Source: Ramlibacter sp.
GTDB lineage: Bacteria; Pseudomonadota; Gammaproteobacteria; Burkholderiales; Burkholderiaceae_C
Length of the DNA: 27,558 nt
Direction of reading: 5' to 3'
NCBI GenBank assembly: GCA_025351615.1
Contig: JANXVP010000278.1
Coordinates: 1 to 27,558 of the forward strand
Below the pieces are notes generated by a model. It was not told where the DNA came from and made no database searches. It saw only the letters and a list, made by a program, of their open reading frames with translations. Numbering within the stretch: the first letter of the stretch is position 1; every line of letters begins with the position of its first letter. Shown here one piece after another: positions 14,625 through 22,736 of this stretch. Both the position numbers and the translations under genes were made by a program.

Positions 14625-16166
14625 TCATTGCGCGGTCGGCATCACGAATTCGGCGCCCTTGGCTATGCTTTCCGGCCAGCGTTGCATGATCGACTTCTGC
14701 TTGGTGTAGAAGCGCACGCCTTCCTCGCCGTAAGCATGCATGTCGCCGAACAGGCTCTTCTTCCAGCCGCCGAAACCGTGCCAGGCCATCGGCACCGGGA
14801 TCGGCACATTGATGCCGACCATCCCGACCTGGACCCGCCGTGAAAACTCGCGCGCCACGTTGCCGTCCCGCGTGAAGCAGGACACACCGTTGCCATACTC
14901 GTGCGAATTGACCAGCTCCAGGGCAGCCGCGAGATCCGGCACGCGGATGCAGCCCAGCACCGGCCCGAAGATCTCTTCCTTGTAGATTTTCATTGCGGGG
15001 GTGACGTTGTCGAACAGCGAGCCACCGATCCAGAAGCCGTTGTCGCAACCGGCGCCGGCCTTCGCCGCCTCGAACTTGCGGCCATCGACCACCAGCTTCG
15101 CGCCCTCCTTTTCACCGACGCCAATGTAGCCGTGGATCCGGTCGTGGGCGGCGCTGGAAACGATCGGGCCCATCTCGGCGTCCAACTCGGTGCCATTCTT
15201 GATCTTCAGCTGCCGCGTGCGCTCGGCCAGCATCGGCATGATCTTGTCCGCCGCATCGCCCACCAGCACCGCCAGCGAGATCGCCATGCAACGCTCCCCG
15301 GCCGAGCCGTAGGCAGATCCGATGAGCGCGTCGACGGCTTGCTCCAGATCGGCGTCGGGCATCACCACCATGTGGTTCTTGGCGCCGCCCAGCGCCTGGA
15401 CCCGCTTGCCGTGGCGCGCGCCGGTCTCGTAGATTTTCTGCGCGATGGCGGTGGAGCCGACGAAGGACAGAGCCTTGACGTCGGGATGCTCCAGCAGCGC
15501 ATCGACCGCGTCCTTGTCGCCCTGCACCACGTTGAAGACGCCGTCCGGCAAGCCGGCCTGCTTGAGCAGTTCGGCCATCATGATCGAGGCAGTCGGGTCC
15601 AGCGGACTGGGCTTGAGGATGAAGCAGTTGCCCGCTGCGATAGCGACGGGGTACATCCACATCGGAACCATCACCGGAAAGTTGAAGGGGGTGATGCCGG
15701 CGACCACGCCGAGCGGTTGCCGCATCGTCCAGTTGTCGATCCCGGTGGAGACCTGGTCGGTGAAATCGCCCTTGAGCAGCTGCGGAATGCCGCAGGCGAA
15801 CTCGACGATGTCGATGCCGCGCGAGACTTCGCCCACTGCGTCGGTGAACACCTTGCCGTGTTCGGCAGTGATCGCGCGGGCCAGGTCGTCGCGCTTCTTG
15901 TTCAGCAGCTCCAGGAACTTGAACATCACCCGGGCCCGGCGGATCGGCGGTGTGTCGGCCCATTTCGGGAAGGCGGCCTGGGCCGAGGCGACGGCGGCGT
16001 CGACTTCGGCGCTGTTGGCCAGCGCGACCTGGCCGCTGACGGCCCCGGTCGCAGGATTGAAGACATCGGCGCGGCGGCCGCTGTTGCCGGGAACGGTGCG
16101 GCCCCCGATCCAGTGTTCGATGGAGGCGGTGGCGGCGGACCTGGGGGACTTGTCGGGTGCGTTCAT
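14625..16166 (-). CDS. mmsA: CoA-acylating methylmalonate-semialdehyde dehydrogenase
   Basis: The 513-residue aldehyde dehydrogenase oxidises (methyl)malonate semialdehyde to propionyl-CoA or acetyl-CoA with NAD and CoA in valine, beta-alanine or inositol breakdown. Catalytic Cys293 lies in [30 protein letters not shown] is the MmsA variant of the usual ALDH motif and lacks the general-base Glu, as expected for CoA-acylating members. [14 protein letters not shown] and the NAD-binding [14 protein letters not shown] also match. It follows the AtuA-family gene by 69 bases on the same strand and is probably cotranscribed, giving a route from a branched acyl intermediate to central metabolism. Length is normal for the family. 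Confidence 0.95.
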   Translation of the reverse strand: MNAPDKSPRSAATASIEHWIGGRTVPGNSGRRADVFNPATGAVSGQVALANSAEVDAAVASAQAAFPKWADTPPIRRARVMFKFLELLNKKRDDLARAITAEHGKVFTDAVGEVSRGIDIVEFACGIPQLLKGDFTDQVSTGIDNWTMRQPLGVVAGITPFNFPVMVPMWMYPVAIAAGNCFILKPSPLDPTASIMMAELLKQAGLPDGVFNVVQGDKDAVDALLEHPDVKALSFVGSTAIAQKIYETGARHGKRVQALGGAKNHMVVMPDADLEQAVDALIGSAYGSAGERCMAISLAVLVGDAADKIMPMLAERTRQLKIKNGTELDAEMGPIVSSAAHDRIHGYIGVGEKEGAKLVVDGRKFEAAKAGAGCDNGFWIGGSLFDNVTPAMKIYKEEIFGPVLGCIRVPDLAAALELVNSHEYGNGVSCFTRDGNVAREFSRRVQVGMVGINVPIPVPMAWHGFGGWKKSLFGDMHAYGEEGVRFYTKQKSIMQRWPESIAKGAEFVMPTAQ

Positions 16167-16235
16167 GGAAATCTTTCGAAAAGAGGGCGCGGGCCGTGAT
16201 CAGCCACGGCGGCGAGTCTCAAGAATAGCGCTTCC

Positions 16236-18077
16236 TCAATCCGCCTGTCCGGTCCAGCCGGCCGGGACCCGGATCGGCAGCGTCAACAGGATCTGGGCCA
16301 TCCCCTTGCCCAGTGGATCGTTGCGCAGCGACGCCATGCCGCCGCCGTCCAGCGCCTGCGTGCAAAAGAAGTTGAGGGCGTGGATCCCCGGCACGTCGTA
16401 ACGGGTGACCGTGCCCCGCACCAGGTGCGCCAGCCAGCCGGCAACCCGCTCCTCGGTCAGCTGGTCGCGCAGCAGCGGCAACCACTGCGGCCGGCGTGCG
16501 ATCACCCCGATGTTGGAGCTGTCGCCCTTGTCGCCGCTGCGTGCGTAGGCCAGCCGGATCAGCGGGACAAGGATCGTGTCCGCATCCGGCTGCTGCGGTT
16601 TGCCCGAGCGGCCGGCCGCGACACCGTCGGCCCGCACGGGAGCGTTTGAGGGAGCCGGAACCGCCGCCTGGCCACACGGAATTTCTACCTGCAGCTCGCG
16701 GTCGCCAAGCTCAACGCGCGGCGAGAGCCGGCGCTTGTCGAGCAAAAACGAGAACTGCCGGATTGCCGGAGACGCACTGGGCCGGCCATCGGCGCCGGTG
16801 GTGCCGGGGGCCCATGACGTCCCGGCCGGGGCGATTTCGCGGGCAAACAGCTCCAGGGCCGCTTTCTGTGGATGCATCACTGCCAGCCGCAGCACGGCTT
16901 CGCGGACGTCAGCGGTGCGGGCCTGCAAGCCGAAGGAGGCAGCTTCGGAGCCCAGAACTTCGATGCTGGTGCGGCTGTAGTCAGCCAGGCCCTGCTGCGC
17001 GAACAGCTCCCGGGTCCGTTCCAGGATCGCCTCACCTGTGCGGCGCGCCTTCTTCGACGCATCGATGCCGATGACGGTCAGTTGCGCGGTGCAGCGGAAG
17101 CCATCCACATAGGTCGCCGACACCTTGTAATCGGGCCCGGGGGGCAAACCGCGAGCGCCCCTCACCTGGACCCGGTGCGTACCGGCCTGGGACAGGATGA
17201 CGGCGCTGAAGTCGCAGCTCACGTCGGGCAGCAGGTAGCGGCGCGGGTCGCCGATTTCGTAGAGCATCTGCTCGCTCACTACGGCGGTGTTGACCAGTCC
17301 CCCGGTGCCCGGCGGCTTGGTGACCGTGAATTGCCCGTCGGCGTGGCATTCCAGCACCGGGTAACCGATGTGGGCCCAGTCGGGGACCTCCTCCCAGTCG
17401 GTATGCAGGCCGCCGGTGGCCTGGCAGCCGCATTCCAGGATGTGGCCTGCCAGACTGCCTTGGGCCAGCAGGTCGTAGTCTTGCGGGGTCCAGCGAAACT
17501 CGTGCATCAGCGCACCCAGCGTCACGGCGCTGTCGACGCAGCGGCCGGTAACGACGACCTGCGCTCCCTCGTCCAGCGCGCGCCGGATCGGCAGCGCGCC
17601 GAGGTAGGCATTGGCGCTGAGCACCTGCTCCGGCAGGGCAACGCCGGACTGCATGTCCCGCACCCCTTCGCTGCGCAACCCGGGCAACAGCGCGGTCGCG
17701 TCGTCACCGTGGACGATCGCGATTTTCAGCTCCACGCCCTGCTGCGCCGCCAGTGCGGCGATCGCATCGCCACAGGCTTTCGGGTTCACGCCTCCGGCGT
17801 TGCTGATGACGCGGATTTTTTTTGCGACCACGTCCTTCAGGATCGCTTTCATGGTCACGGTCACGAAGTCCGTCGCATAGCCCAGATCCGGGTTCCTGGC
17901 TCGCGCAGCCGCTAGGATCGACATCGTCAGTTCGGCCAGGTAGTCGAACACCAGGTAATCGACGTCGCCGCGCTCGACCAGCTGCGGCGCGCCCACGCTG
18001 CTGTCGCCCCAGAACCCGCTGGCGCCGCCGATCCGCACGCACCGGGGCGCTGCCGCGTCGCAGGCCGGCGTGGGCAT
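16236..18077 (-). CDS. AtuA-family protein (acyclic terpene utilisation, DUF1446 type)
   Basis: The 613-residue cytoplasmic protein starts RIGGASGFWGDSSVGAPQLVERGDVDYLVFDYLAE, the typical beginning of the AtuA family. KIRVISNAGGVNPKACGDAI and TGRCVDSAVTLGAL also support it. The C-terminal part, from about residue 510 (LAYARSGDKGDSSNIGVIAR and HALNFFCTQALDGGG), is the AtuA-like ferredoxin-fold domain. AtuA is needed for growth on citronellol/geraniol in Pseudomonas, but its reaction is not settled. A long Ala/Pro/Gly linker (about 470-505) separates the parts. ATG 18077 is 2 bases after the stop of the enoyl-CoA hydratase gene and has GAAGGG as Shine-Dalgarno sequence; an upstream in-frame ATG (18095) is possible but less well placed. 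No acyl-CoA carboxylase genes are beside it. Confidence 0.92.
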   Translation of the reverse strand: MPTPACDAAAPRCVRIGGASGFWGDSSVGAPQLVERGDVDYLVFDYLAELTMSILAAARARNPDLGYATDFVTVTMKAILKDVVAKKIRVISNAGGVNPKACGDAIAALAAQQGVELKIAIVHGDDATALLPGLRSEGVRDMQSGVALPEQVLSANAYLGALPIRRALDEGAQVVVTGRCVDSAVTLGALMHEFRWTPQDYDLLAQGSLAGHILECGCQATGGLHTDWEEVPDWAHIGYPVLECHADGQFTVTKPPGTGGLVNTAVVSEQMLYEIGDPRRYLLPDVSCDFSAVILSQAGTHRVQVRGARGLPPGPDYKVSATYVDGFRCTAQLTVIGIDASKKARRTGEAILERTRELFAQQGLADYSRTSIEVLGSEAASFGLQARTADVREAVLRLAVMHPQKAALELFAREIAPAGTSWAPGTTGADGRPSASPAIRQFSFLLDKRRLSPRVELGDRELQVEIPCGQAAVPAPSNAPVRADGVAAGRSGKPQQPDADTILVPLIRLAYARSGDKGDSSNIGVIARRPQWLPLLRDQLTEERVAGWLAHLVRGTVTRYDVPGIHALNFFCTQALDGGGMASLRNDPLGKGMAQILLTLPIRVPAGWTGQAD

Positions 18078-18079
18078 GG

Positions 18080-18862
18080 CTACTGGCCCTTCCACCGCGG
18101 TTTGCGTTTTTGCTGGAAGGCCTGCTGGCCTTCTTTCGCGTCTTCAGTCAGCGTGAACAGCGCGATCTGGCTTTCGGTGAAGGCCATCGACTCCTCGAAA
18201 GCCATGGTCTCGATGCTCTTCATCGTGTAAACGCCGCGCCGGATGGCCGCGGGCGACTTGTCCAGCAAGCGCTGGAGCAGCCAGTCCAGCTTCTGGTCCA
18301 AGTCGTCGGACACATAGTTGACCAGCCCGCACTGCAGCGCATCTGTCGAGGTCAGCGGCTCGCCAGTCAGGCACATTTCAGCCAGCTTGCGGCGCGGCAC
18401 CAGGTGCTGCAGCGCGGTGAGAACCTGGGCCGGGAAGACGCCGACCTTGACTTCGGGCAAGCCGAAAACGGCGTGGCTGGCCGCGACGGCCAGGTCGCAC
18501 ATGGACAGCAGTCCCATCCCGCCGGCCATGCAGACTCCGTTGACCCGGGCGATCAACGGCAGATTGCTCGCGCGTGCGCGCCGGAGCAACTGGGCCAGGT
18601 GACCCGTGGGCTCGGAATAATCCACGGTGAATGCCTGCGCCGCCTGCAGGTCGGCCCCGGCGCAGAACGCCTTGCTGCCCGCGCCAGTGACCACGATCGC
18701 TCGCAGGTCACGCTGCGACTGCGCCGCATCGATGGCGTGGCTCATGCCGGCCAGCACGCCGTGGCTCATGGCGTTGCGGCGCTCCTGCCGGTTGATCGTC
18801 AGCCAGAGCACCGGGCCGCGCTGCTGCACCAGCAGCTCTGCCGGCTCGGGGATGTCGGACAT
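18080..18862 (-). CDS. enoyl-CoA hydratase/isomerase family protein
   Basis: The 260-residue crotonase-fold protein has oxyanion-hole segments TGAGSKAFCAGADLQ and VNGVCMAGGMGLLSMCDLAVA, and carries Glu in FGLPEVKVGVFP (the second catalytic Glu). At the position of the first catalytic Glu of classical hydratases it has Leu (GGMGLL instead of GGGCEL). The reaction may therefore be a hydration using one Glu, or an isomerisation; this is inference. An AGGAG Shine-Dalgarno sequence precedes ATG 18862; the open frame further upstream has no family features. It is first in the minus-strand operon with the AtuA-family gene and mmsA, so it most likely acts on a branched enoyl-CoA. Confidence 0.93.
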   Translation of the reverse strand: MSDIPEPAELLVQQRGPVLWLTINRQERRNAMSHGVLAGMSHAIDAAQSQRDLRAIVVTGAGSKAFCAGADLQAAQAFTVDYSEPTGHLAQLLRRARASNLPLIARVNGVCMAGGMGLLSMCDLAVAASHAVFGLPEVKVGVFPAQVLTALQHLVPRRKLAEMCLTGEPLTSTDALQCGLVNYVSDDLDQKLDWLLQRLLDKSPAAIRRGVYTMKSIETMAFEESMAFTESQIALFTLTEDAKEGQQAFQQKRKPRWKGQ

Positions 18863-18884
18863 GCTGTCTCCTGGGCTTTGTCCC

Positions 18885-18917
18885 TTTATACCCGTGCCCG
18901 GGCGGGCTCCGGGCACG
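18885..18917 (-). promoter_or_regulatory. possible promoter and operator between the divergent operons
   Basis: A 9-base-pair inverted repeat (CGTGCCCGG, 7-base gap, CCGGGCACG; 18893-18917) lies just upstream of TATAAA read on the minus strand (18890-18885). TATAAA is well placed as a -10 for the enoyl-CoA hydratase operon. No good -35 is seen, so an activator or repressor may bind the repeat. The assignment is by position only. Confidence 0.35.
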
Positions 18918-18983
18918 GCCCGCTCTCCTACAACCGCCCCGGTGACCCAGCAGGTACCATGGCGCGTTCTGACCGCGGCCCTC

Positions 18984-20102
18984 ATGGACCAACCTACCCC
19001 CCGAATCGAGCAGCAGTCCAACAGCCAAGGCCAAAGCACTCTGGTGCTGGGTCAATGGACCGCCGCGCAGTTCGCGCAGCCCCGGCTGCTCAAGGCGCTG
19101 GAAGGGACTTTGAAGGAAGGGGCCGCCACCGGTGGCTGGGACCTGAGCCGGGCGGAGCAGCTCGACCACGTTGGCGGCCAGCTCCTGTGGGACCACTGGG
19201 GCCAGCGCTGGCCCGAGCCGATCGAGCTGCTGCCGGCGCAGCGGGCGGTGCTGGAGCGAGTCGCCCACTTCACATGCGCGCTGCCGGCGCGCAAGAAAAC
19301 CGGCTGGCGTGGCCGCTACCTTGCCATTGGCGGCGCGATCCTGCACGGCCTCGACCACGTGCGCTCGTTCGTGGGCCTGGTCGGCCAGCTGACGCTCAAC
19401 ATTGGCAAGCTTGCCAAGGCGCCCCAGGAAGGCCCATGGCGCGACCTGTCGGGCCATCTGTACCGGATCGGTGCGACGGCCCTTCCGATCACGGCGCTGG
19501 TGGGCTTCCTGATCGGCGTGGTGCTGGCTTACCTCACGTCGCGCCAGCTGCGCCAGTTCGGCGCCGACGCCTACATCGTGAATATCCTGGGCGTCGCATT
19601 GATCCGGGAACTCGGTCCGATGCTGGCCGCGATTCTGATCGCCGGCCGTTCGGGGTCGGCAATCACCGCCCAGATCGGCGTCATGCGGGTAACCGAGGAA
19701 CTCGACGCGATGCGGGTGATGGGCATTTCGCAGAGCTACCGCCTGGTGATGCCACGTGCTGTGGCCCTGGCGGTGGTGATGCCGCTGATCAGCGTCTGGA
19801 CCACTGTGTGTGCGCTTGCCGGAGGCATGCTCGCGGCGGATGTGGCGCTCGGCATCACGCCCACCTATTTCCTGAATGCCTTGCCTGCGGCGGTCAGCCC
19901 CGGCAACCTCGGGCTGGCCACCAGCAAGTCGGTGGTGTTCGGCTTCCTCATCGCCCTGATCGGTTGCCACTTCGGTCTGCGGGTCAAGCCCAACACCCAG
20001 AGTCTTGGGGAGGGGACCACCTCGTCGGTGGTTACGTCGATCACGGTGGTGATTCTGGTCGATGCCCTGTTCGCGGTGCTGTTCAAGGAAGTGGGAATTT
20101 GA
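18984..20102 (+). CDS. MlaE-type ABC permease with N-terminal STAS-like domain
   Basis: The 372-residue permease belongs to an MCE lipid transport system. About residues 15-80 look like a STAS domain (WDLSRAEQLDHVGGQLLW), the function done by separate MlaB in E. coli. The rest is an MlaE/YrbE permease with about five membrane segments and the family motifs GFLIGVVLAYLTSRQLRQFG, ELGPMLAAILIAGRSGSAI and AQIGVMRVTEELDAMRVMG. It should move phospholipids or related lipids across the inner membrane. ATG 18984 is taken because MDQPTPRIEQQ begins a plausible protein; upstream codons in this frame are promoter region. The stop overlaps the start of the ATPase gene. Confidence 0.93.
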   Translation: MDQPTPRIEQQSNSQGQSTLVLGQWTAAQFAQPRLLKALEGTLKEGAATGGWDLSRAEQLDHVGGQLLWDHWGQRWPEPIELLPAQRAVLERVAHFTCALPARKKTGWRGRYLAIGGAILHGLDHVRSFVGLVGQLTLNIGKLAKAPQEGPWRDLSGHLYRIGATALPITALVGFLIGVVLAYLTSRQLRQFGADAYIVNILGVALIRELGPMLAAILIAGRSGSAITAQIGVMRVTEELDAMRVMGISQSYRLVMPRAVALAVVMPLISVWTTVCALAGGMLAADVALGITPTYFLNALPAAVSPGNLGLATSKSVVFGFLIALIGCHFGLRVKPNTQSLGEGTTSSVVTSITVVILVDALFAVLFKEVGI

Positions 20103-20974
20103 TGGCCGAGCCGGTCGTTGCTCCCGCCCCGTCTCCCGTCGCGCCGGCGCCTGCCGCTGCCGCCGCGCCTGCTGCCGTCCCTGCTGCGGTGGCCCCGATG
20201 GTGGAGATCAGCAAGCTGTGGACGGTGTTCACCAGCCCCGAGCGGCGCTTCGTCGTTCATGAGGACCTCGACCTGACGGTGATGCGCGGCGAAGTGCTGT
20301 CGCTGGTTGGCGGCTCCGGCACCGGCAAGACCGTGCTGTTGCGGCAGATTCTCGGGCTGGAGACGCCGGCCAAGGGCGACATCAAGGTGCTGGGCCAATC
20401 GGTGTCGGAGCTCGGCCGCAAGGGCGCGGCCAGCCGCATCGGCATGCTGTTCCAGCATGGCGCCCTGTTTTCGGCCTTCAGCGTGCTGGAGAACATCGCT
20501 TTTCCGTTGCGGGAACTCAAGACGCTGACGCCGAAACTGGTCCGTGAAGCGGCGATGGTCAAGCTCCAGATGGTCGGACTCAAGCCCGACGATGCCGCCA
20601 AGATGCCGTCCGATCTGTCGGGCGGAATGATCAAGCGGGTGGCGCTGGCCCGGGCGTTGATCATGGATCCGCCGCTGCTGCTGCTGGACGAGCCCACCTC
20701 GGGGCTGGACCCGGACAGTTCAGACGGCTTCGTCACGCTGTTGCGCTCGCTGCACCGCGACCTGGAGCTGACTGTGATCATGGTGACGCACGACCTGGAC
20801 ACGCTGTTCGAGCTGTCCAACCGGATCGCCGTGCTGGCCGACCGCAAGGTCATCATCGCGGGGGCTCCCAAGGAGGTGATCGCTTTTCACCATCCCTTTA
20901 TTCTCGATTTTTTCCTCGGCCCCCGGGGCCAGCGCGCAATGGAGCTGCTGCGCGAATACCCGTTCGCCATCTAG
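20102..20974 (+). CDS. MlaF-type ABC transporter ATPase with Ala/Pro-rich N-terminal tail
   Basis: The 290-residue ATPase powers the adjacent permease. Walker A is GGSGTGKT (residues 70-77), the ABC signature is LSGGMIKRVALARAL, Walker B is LLLLDEPTSGLD and the switch His is in MVTHD. SGTGKTVLLRQILG and FFLGPRG fit the MlaF family. The first 32 residues are an Ala/Pro/Val-rich tail absent from ordinary MlaF proteins; translation could also begin at Met33 (MVEISKLW), but GGAAGTGGGA before ATG 20102 supports the long form. The start overlaps the permease stop (TGATG). A very long open frame runs into this gene from upstream, but only this part has coding character. Confidence 0.94.
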   Translation: MAEPVVAPAPSPVAPAPAAAAAPAAVPAAVAPMVEISKLWTVFTSPERRFVVHEDLDLTVMRGEVLSLVGGSGTGKTVLLRQILGLETPAKGDIKVLGQSVSELGRKGAASRIGMLFQHGALFSAFSVLENIAFPLRELKTLTPKLVREAAMVKLQMVGLKPDDAAKMPSDLSGGMIKRVALARALIMDPPLLLLDEPTSGLDPDSSDGFVTLLRSLHRDLELTVIMVTHDLDTLFELSNRIAVLADRKVIIAGAPKEVIAFHHPFILDFFLGPRGQRAMELLREYPFAI

Positions 20975-20990
20975 CACTGGAAAGGCACGT

Positions 20991-21071
20991 ATGAAACTTC
21001 CCCACGCGCATTGCGTTCGCTGCCCCCGCAAGGGGCGCTCAGTGGCCTTCGGGCGGCCGGGCGGGTACTGA
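20991..21071 (+). repeat. GC-rich intergenic repeat-like element with a 26-codon ORF
   Basis: The segment between the ATPase and MCE genes has two short hairpins (CCCCGCAAGGGG and GGCCTTCGGGCGGCC). It resembles an interspersed element I recall from Comamonadaceae intergenic regions. It also reads as a 26-residue ORF (MKLPHAHCVRCPRKGRSVAF...) with a GGAAAGG sequence upstream and its TGA 1 base before the next ATG. I think it is a repeat and not a protein gene, but the frame is complete. Confidence 0.5.
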
Positions 21072-21072
21072 C

Positions 21073-22050
21073 ATGGAAAACAGAGCCCACGCCATGGCGG
21101 CCGGAATTTTCGTGGTGCTGATGAGCGCGCTGCTACTCGCGCTCGCCGCCTGGTTGACGCGCGATACCGGACAGCGCGACATTTACGAAATCTCCACGCG
21201 CGAAACGGTCACGGGGCTGCAGCCGCAGGCCCTGGTGCGCTACCGCGGCGTCGACATTGGCAAGGTCGACACGATCGGCTTCGACCGCAAGACCACCGGC
21301 AACGTGCTGATCCGGCTGGAGGTCGACAGCGCTGCGCCCATCACCAGCGACACCTTCGCAACGCTCAGCTTCCAGGGCGTCACCGGGCTGGCTTTCGTGC
21401 AGCTCGACGACAGCGGCAAGCAGGCGGTCCGGCTGGTTCCCAATGACGACGCGCCGCCGCGGATCCCGCTGCGGCCGGGCTTCCTCGCCAAGCTCCAGGA
21501 CAAGGGTGAAAAGATCCTGGAACAGGTCGAACAGGCGACGGCGCGGATCAACCAGGTGCTGGCCGACCCGAACCAGAAACGGTTGGCCGCTGCCCTCGAC
21601 AACGTCGGGCAGGCGGCGGCCAGCGTCAGCCAGCTGTCCACCAGCATGACGGCCCTGCTGGATGCGCAGTTCGGCCCCACCCGCGTCAACATTCCGGCCT
21701 TCGTGAAAACCGCCGACGCCGCCCTCGCATCGCTGCGCGGCACGTCGGACGCGGCGAAGACGGCGGTGACCGAAATCGGCAAGACGGCGCAACGGCTCAA
21801 TGCCAAGGACGGGCCGGTGGACCGGCTCGCCGAGGGCGCCGAAGGCTTGGCCCACGCCGCCGATTCCTTCAATGCCGCGACCTTGCCCCGGATCAACCGC
21901 GTCACGGAAGACTCCTCTCGCGCCGTGCGGCAACTCAGCCGCGCCGTGACCGGCATCAGCGACAACCCGCAGGCCCTGATCTTCGGATCGGGTCCGGCGC
22001 AACCCGGGCCGGGCGAATCCGGCTTTTCTGCTCCAGGAGCCAGCCGATGA
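21073..22050 (+). CDS. MlaD/MCE-domain lipid-binding protein
   Basis: The 325-residue protein has an N-terminal membrane anchor (about residues 8-30) and one MCE domain (about 36-115: RETVTGLQPQALVRYRGVDIGKVDTIGF and LSFQGVTGLAFVQLDD). A long helical C-terminal part follows, with many Ala, Thr and Gln residues, and then a Pro/Gly-rich end. MCE proteins form hexameric rings or tubes in the periplasm that carry lipids between membranes. The ATG follows the repeat-like segment and lies 98 bases after the ATPase. Its TGA overlaps the ATG of the lipoprotein gene. The C-terminal part is longer than in E. coli MlaD (about 183 residues), which suggests a longer helical needle; that is inference. Confidence 0.94.
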   Translation: MENRAHAMAAGIFVVLMSALLLALAAWLTRDTGQRDIYEISTRETVTGLQPQALVRYRGVDIGKVDTIGFDRKTTGNVLIRLEVDSAAPITSDTFATLSFQGVTGLAFVQLDDSGKQAVRLVPNDDAPPRIPLRPGFLAKLQDKGEKILEQVEQATARINQVLADPNQKRLAAALDNVGQAAASVSQLSTSMTALLDAQFGPTRVNIPAFVKTADAALASLRGTSDAAKTAVTEIGKTAQRLNAKDGPVDRLAEGAEGLAHAADSFNAATLPRINRVTEDSSRAVRQLSRAVTGISDNPQALIFGSGPAQPGPGESGFSAPGASR

Positions 22051-22736
22051 AAACCGCATACCCCCTGGATCGCGCGCCCTCGCTGGCGCTTCGAAAACAC
22101 CCGCGTGCTGCCTGCTCGCTGATGGCCGGCGGCATGCTGCTGGTCGTGTTGGCAGGCTGCTCCAGCCTCGTCGACAAGCCGGTTCGGGCCGCGCTCTACG
22201 ACTTCGGCCCCGGGCAGGTGATCGCGGCAACGGCGCAGCAGCCCACCCGGCCGGCGCTGGTGCTGGCCGACATCGACGGGTCTGGCGCGCTGGAAGGCTC
22301 GGCCGTGTTGTACCGCCTGGCTTACGCCGACGAGCACCAACTGCGGCCCTATGCGCAGGCGCGCTGGAGCGCACCGCCACCGCAACTGGTGCGCCAGCGC
22401 CTGCGCGAGCTGATCGGCCGGGACCGGGTGGTGCTCAACCCCGGCGAGGGCGCGGCGCTGGCCCGCTCAGGGGGCGTATTGCCGCGTGCCTTGCGCATCG
22501 AGCTGGAAGAGTTCTCGCATTTGTTCGAAAGCCCGACCCAAAGCGTGGGCCTGTTACGAATGCGCGCGACATTGCTGGAGAACACGCCCGGCGGGGAAAA
22601 GGTGCTGGCGCAGCGCAATGTCGTCATCCAGCGGCCGGCCGCGACGGCGGACGCAGCGGGCGGCGTGCGTGCGCTCACGGGAGCCGTGGACGCGGCCGCG
22701 GACGAACTGTCGCAGTGGCTGGCCCAGGTCCCGTGA
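22047..22736 (+). CDS. ABC-type transport auxiliary lipoprotein (PqiC/DUF330-like)
   Basis: The 229-residue protein has a signal peptide and lipobox LVVLAGC (lipidated Cys38). The mature part resembles the ABC auxiliary lipoprotein component family (YDFGP near the start, PALVLADIDGSGALEGSAVLYRLAYADEHQLRPYAQARW). These proteins sit at the outer membrane as partners of MCE proteins, as PqiC does. It overlaps the MCE gene by ATGA (22047-22050), and the next gene starts within its stop codon. The pre-lipobox region (37 residues) is longer than usual, so a start downstream of 22047 cannot be excluded, though the overlap favours this one. Confidence 0.9.
   Translation: MKTAYPLDRAPSLALRKHPRAACSLMAGGMLLVVLAGCSSLVDKPVRAALYDFGPGQVIAATAQQPTRPALVLADIDGSGALEGSAVLYRLAYADEHQLRPYAQARWSAPPPQLVRQRLRELIGRDRVVLNPGEGAALARSGGVLPRALRIELEEFSHLFESPTQSVGLLRMRATLLENTPGGEKVLAQRNVVIQRPAATADAAGGVRALTGAVDAAADELSQWLAQVP

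Noticed and set aside
14901..16199. 432-codon plus-strand open frame opposite mmsA
   Set aside because: It is a shadow of mmsA, rich in Gly/Asp/His/Arg, with no start signal.
18708..19970. 420-codon minus-strand open frame running across the divergent promoter region
   Set aside because: It is antisense to the permease and out of frame with the hydratase gene, with no domain.
17822..20974. 1050-codon open frame on the plus strand ending with the ATPase
   Set aside because: Only the last 290 codons (20102-20974) show a protein family. The earlier part is antisense to the AtuA and enoyl-CoA hydratase genes or out of frame in the permease gene.
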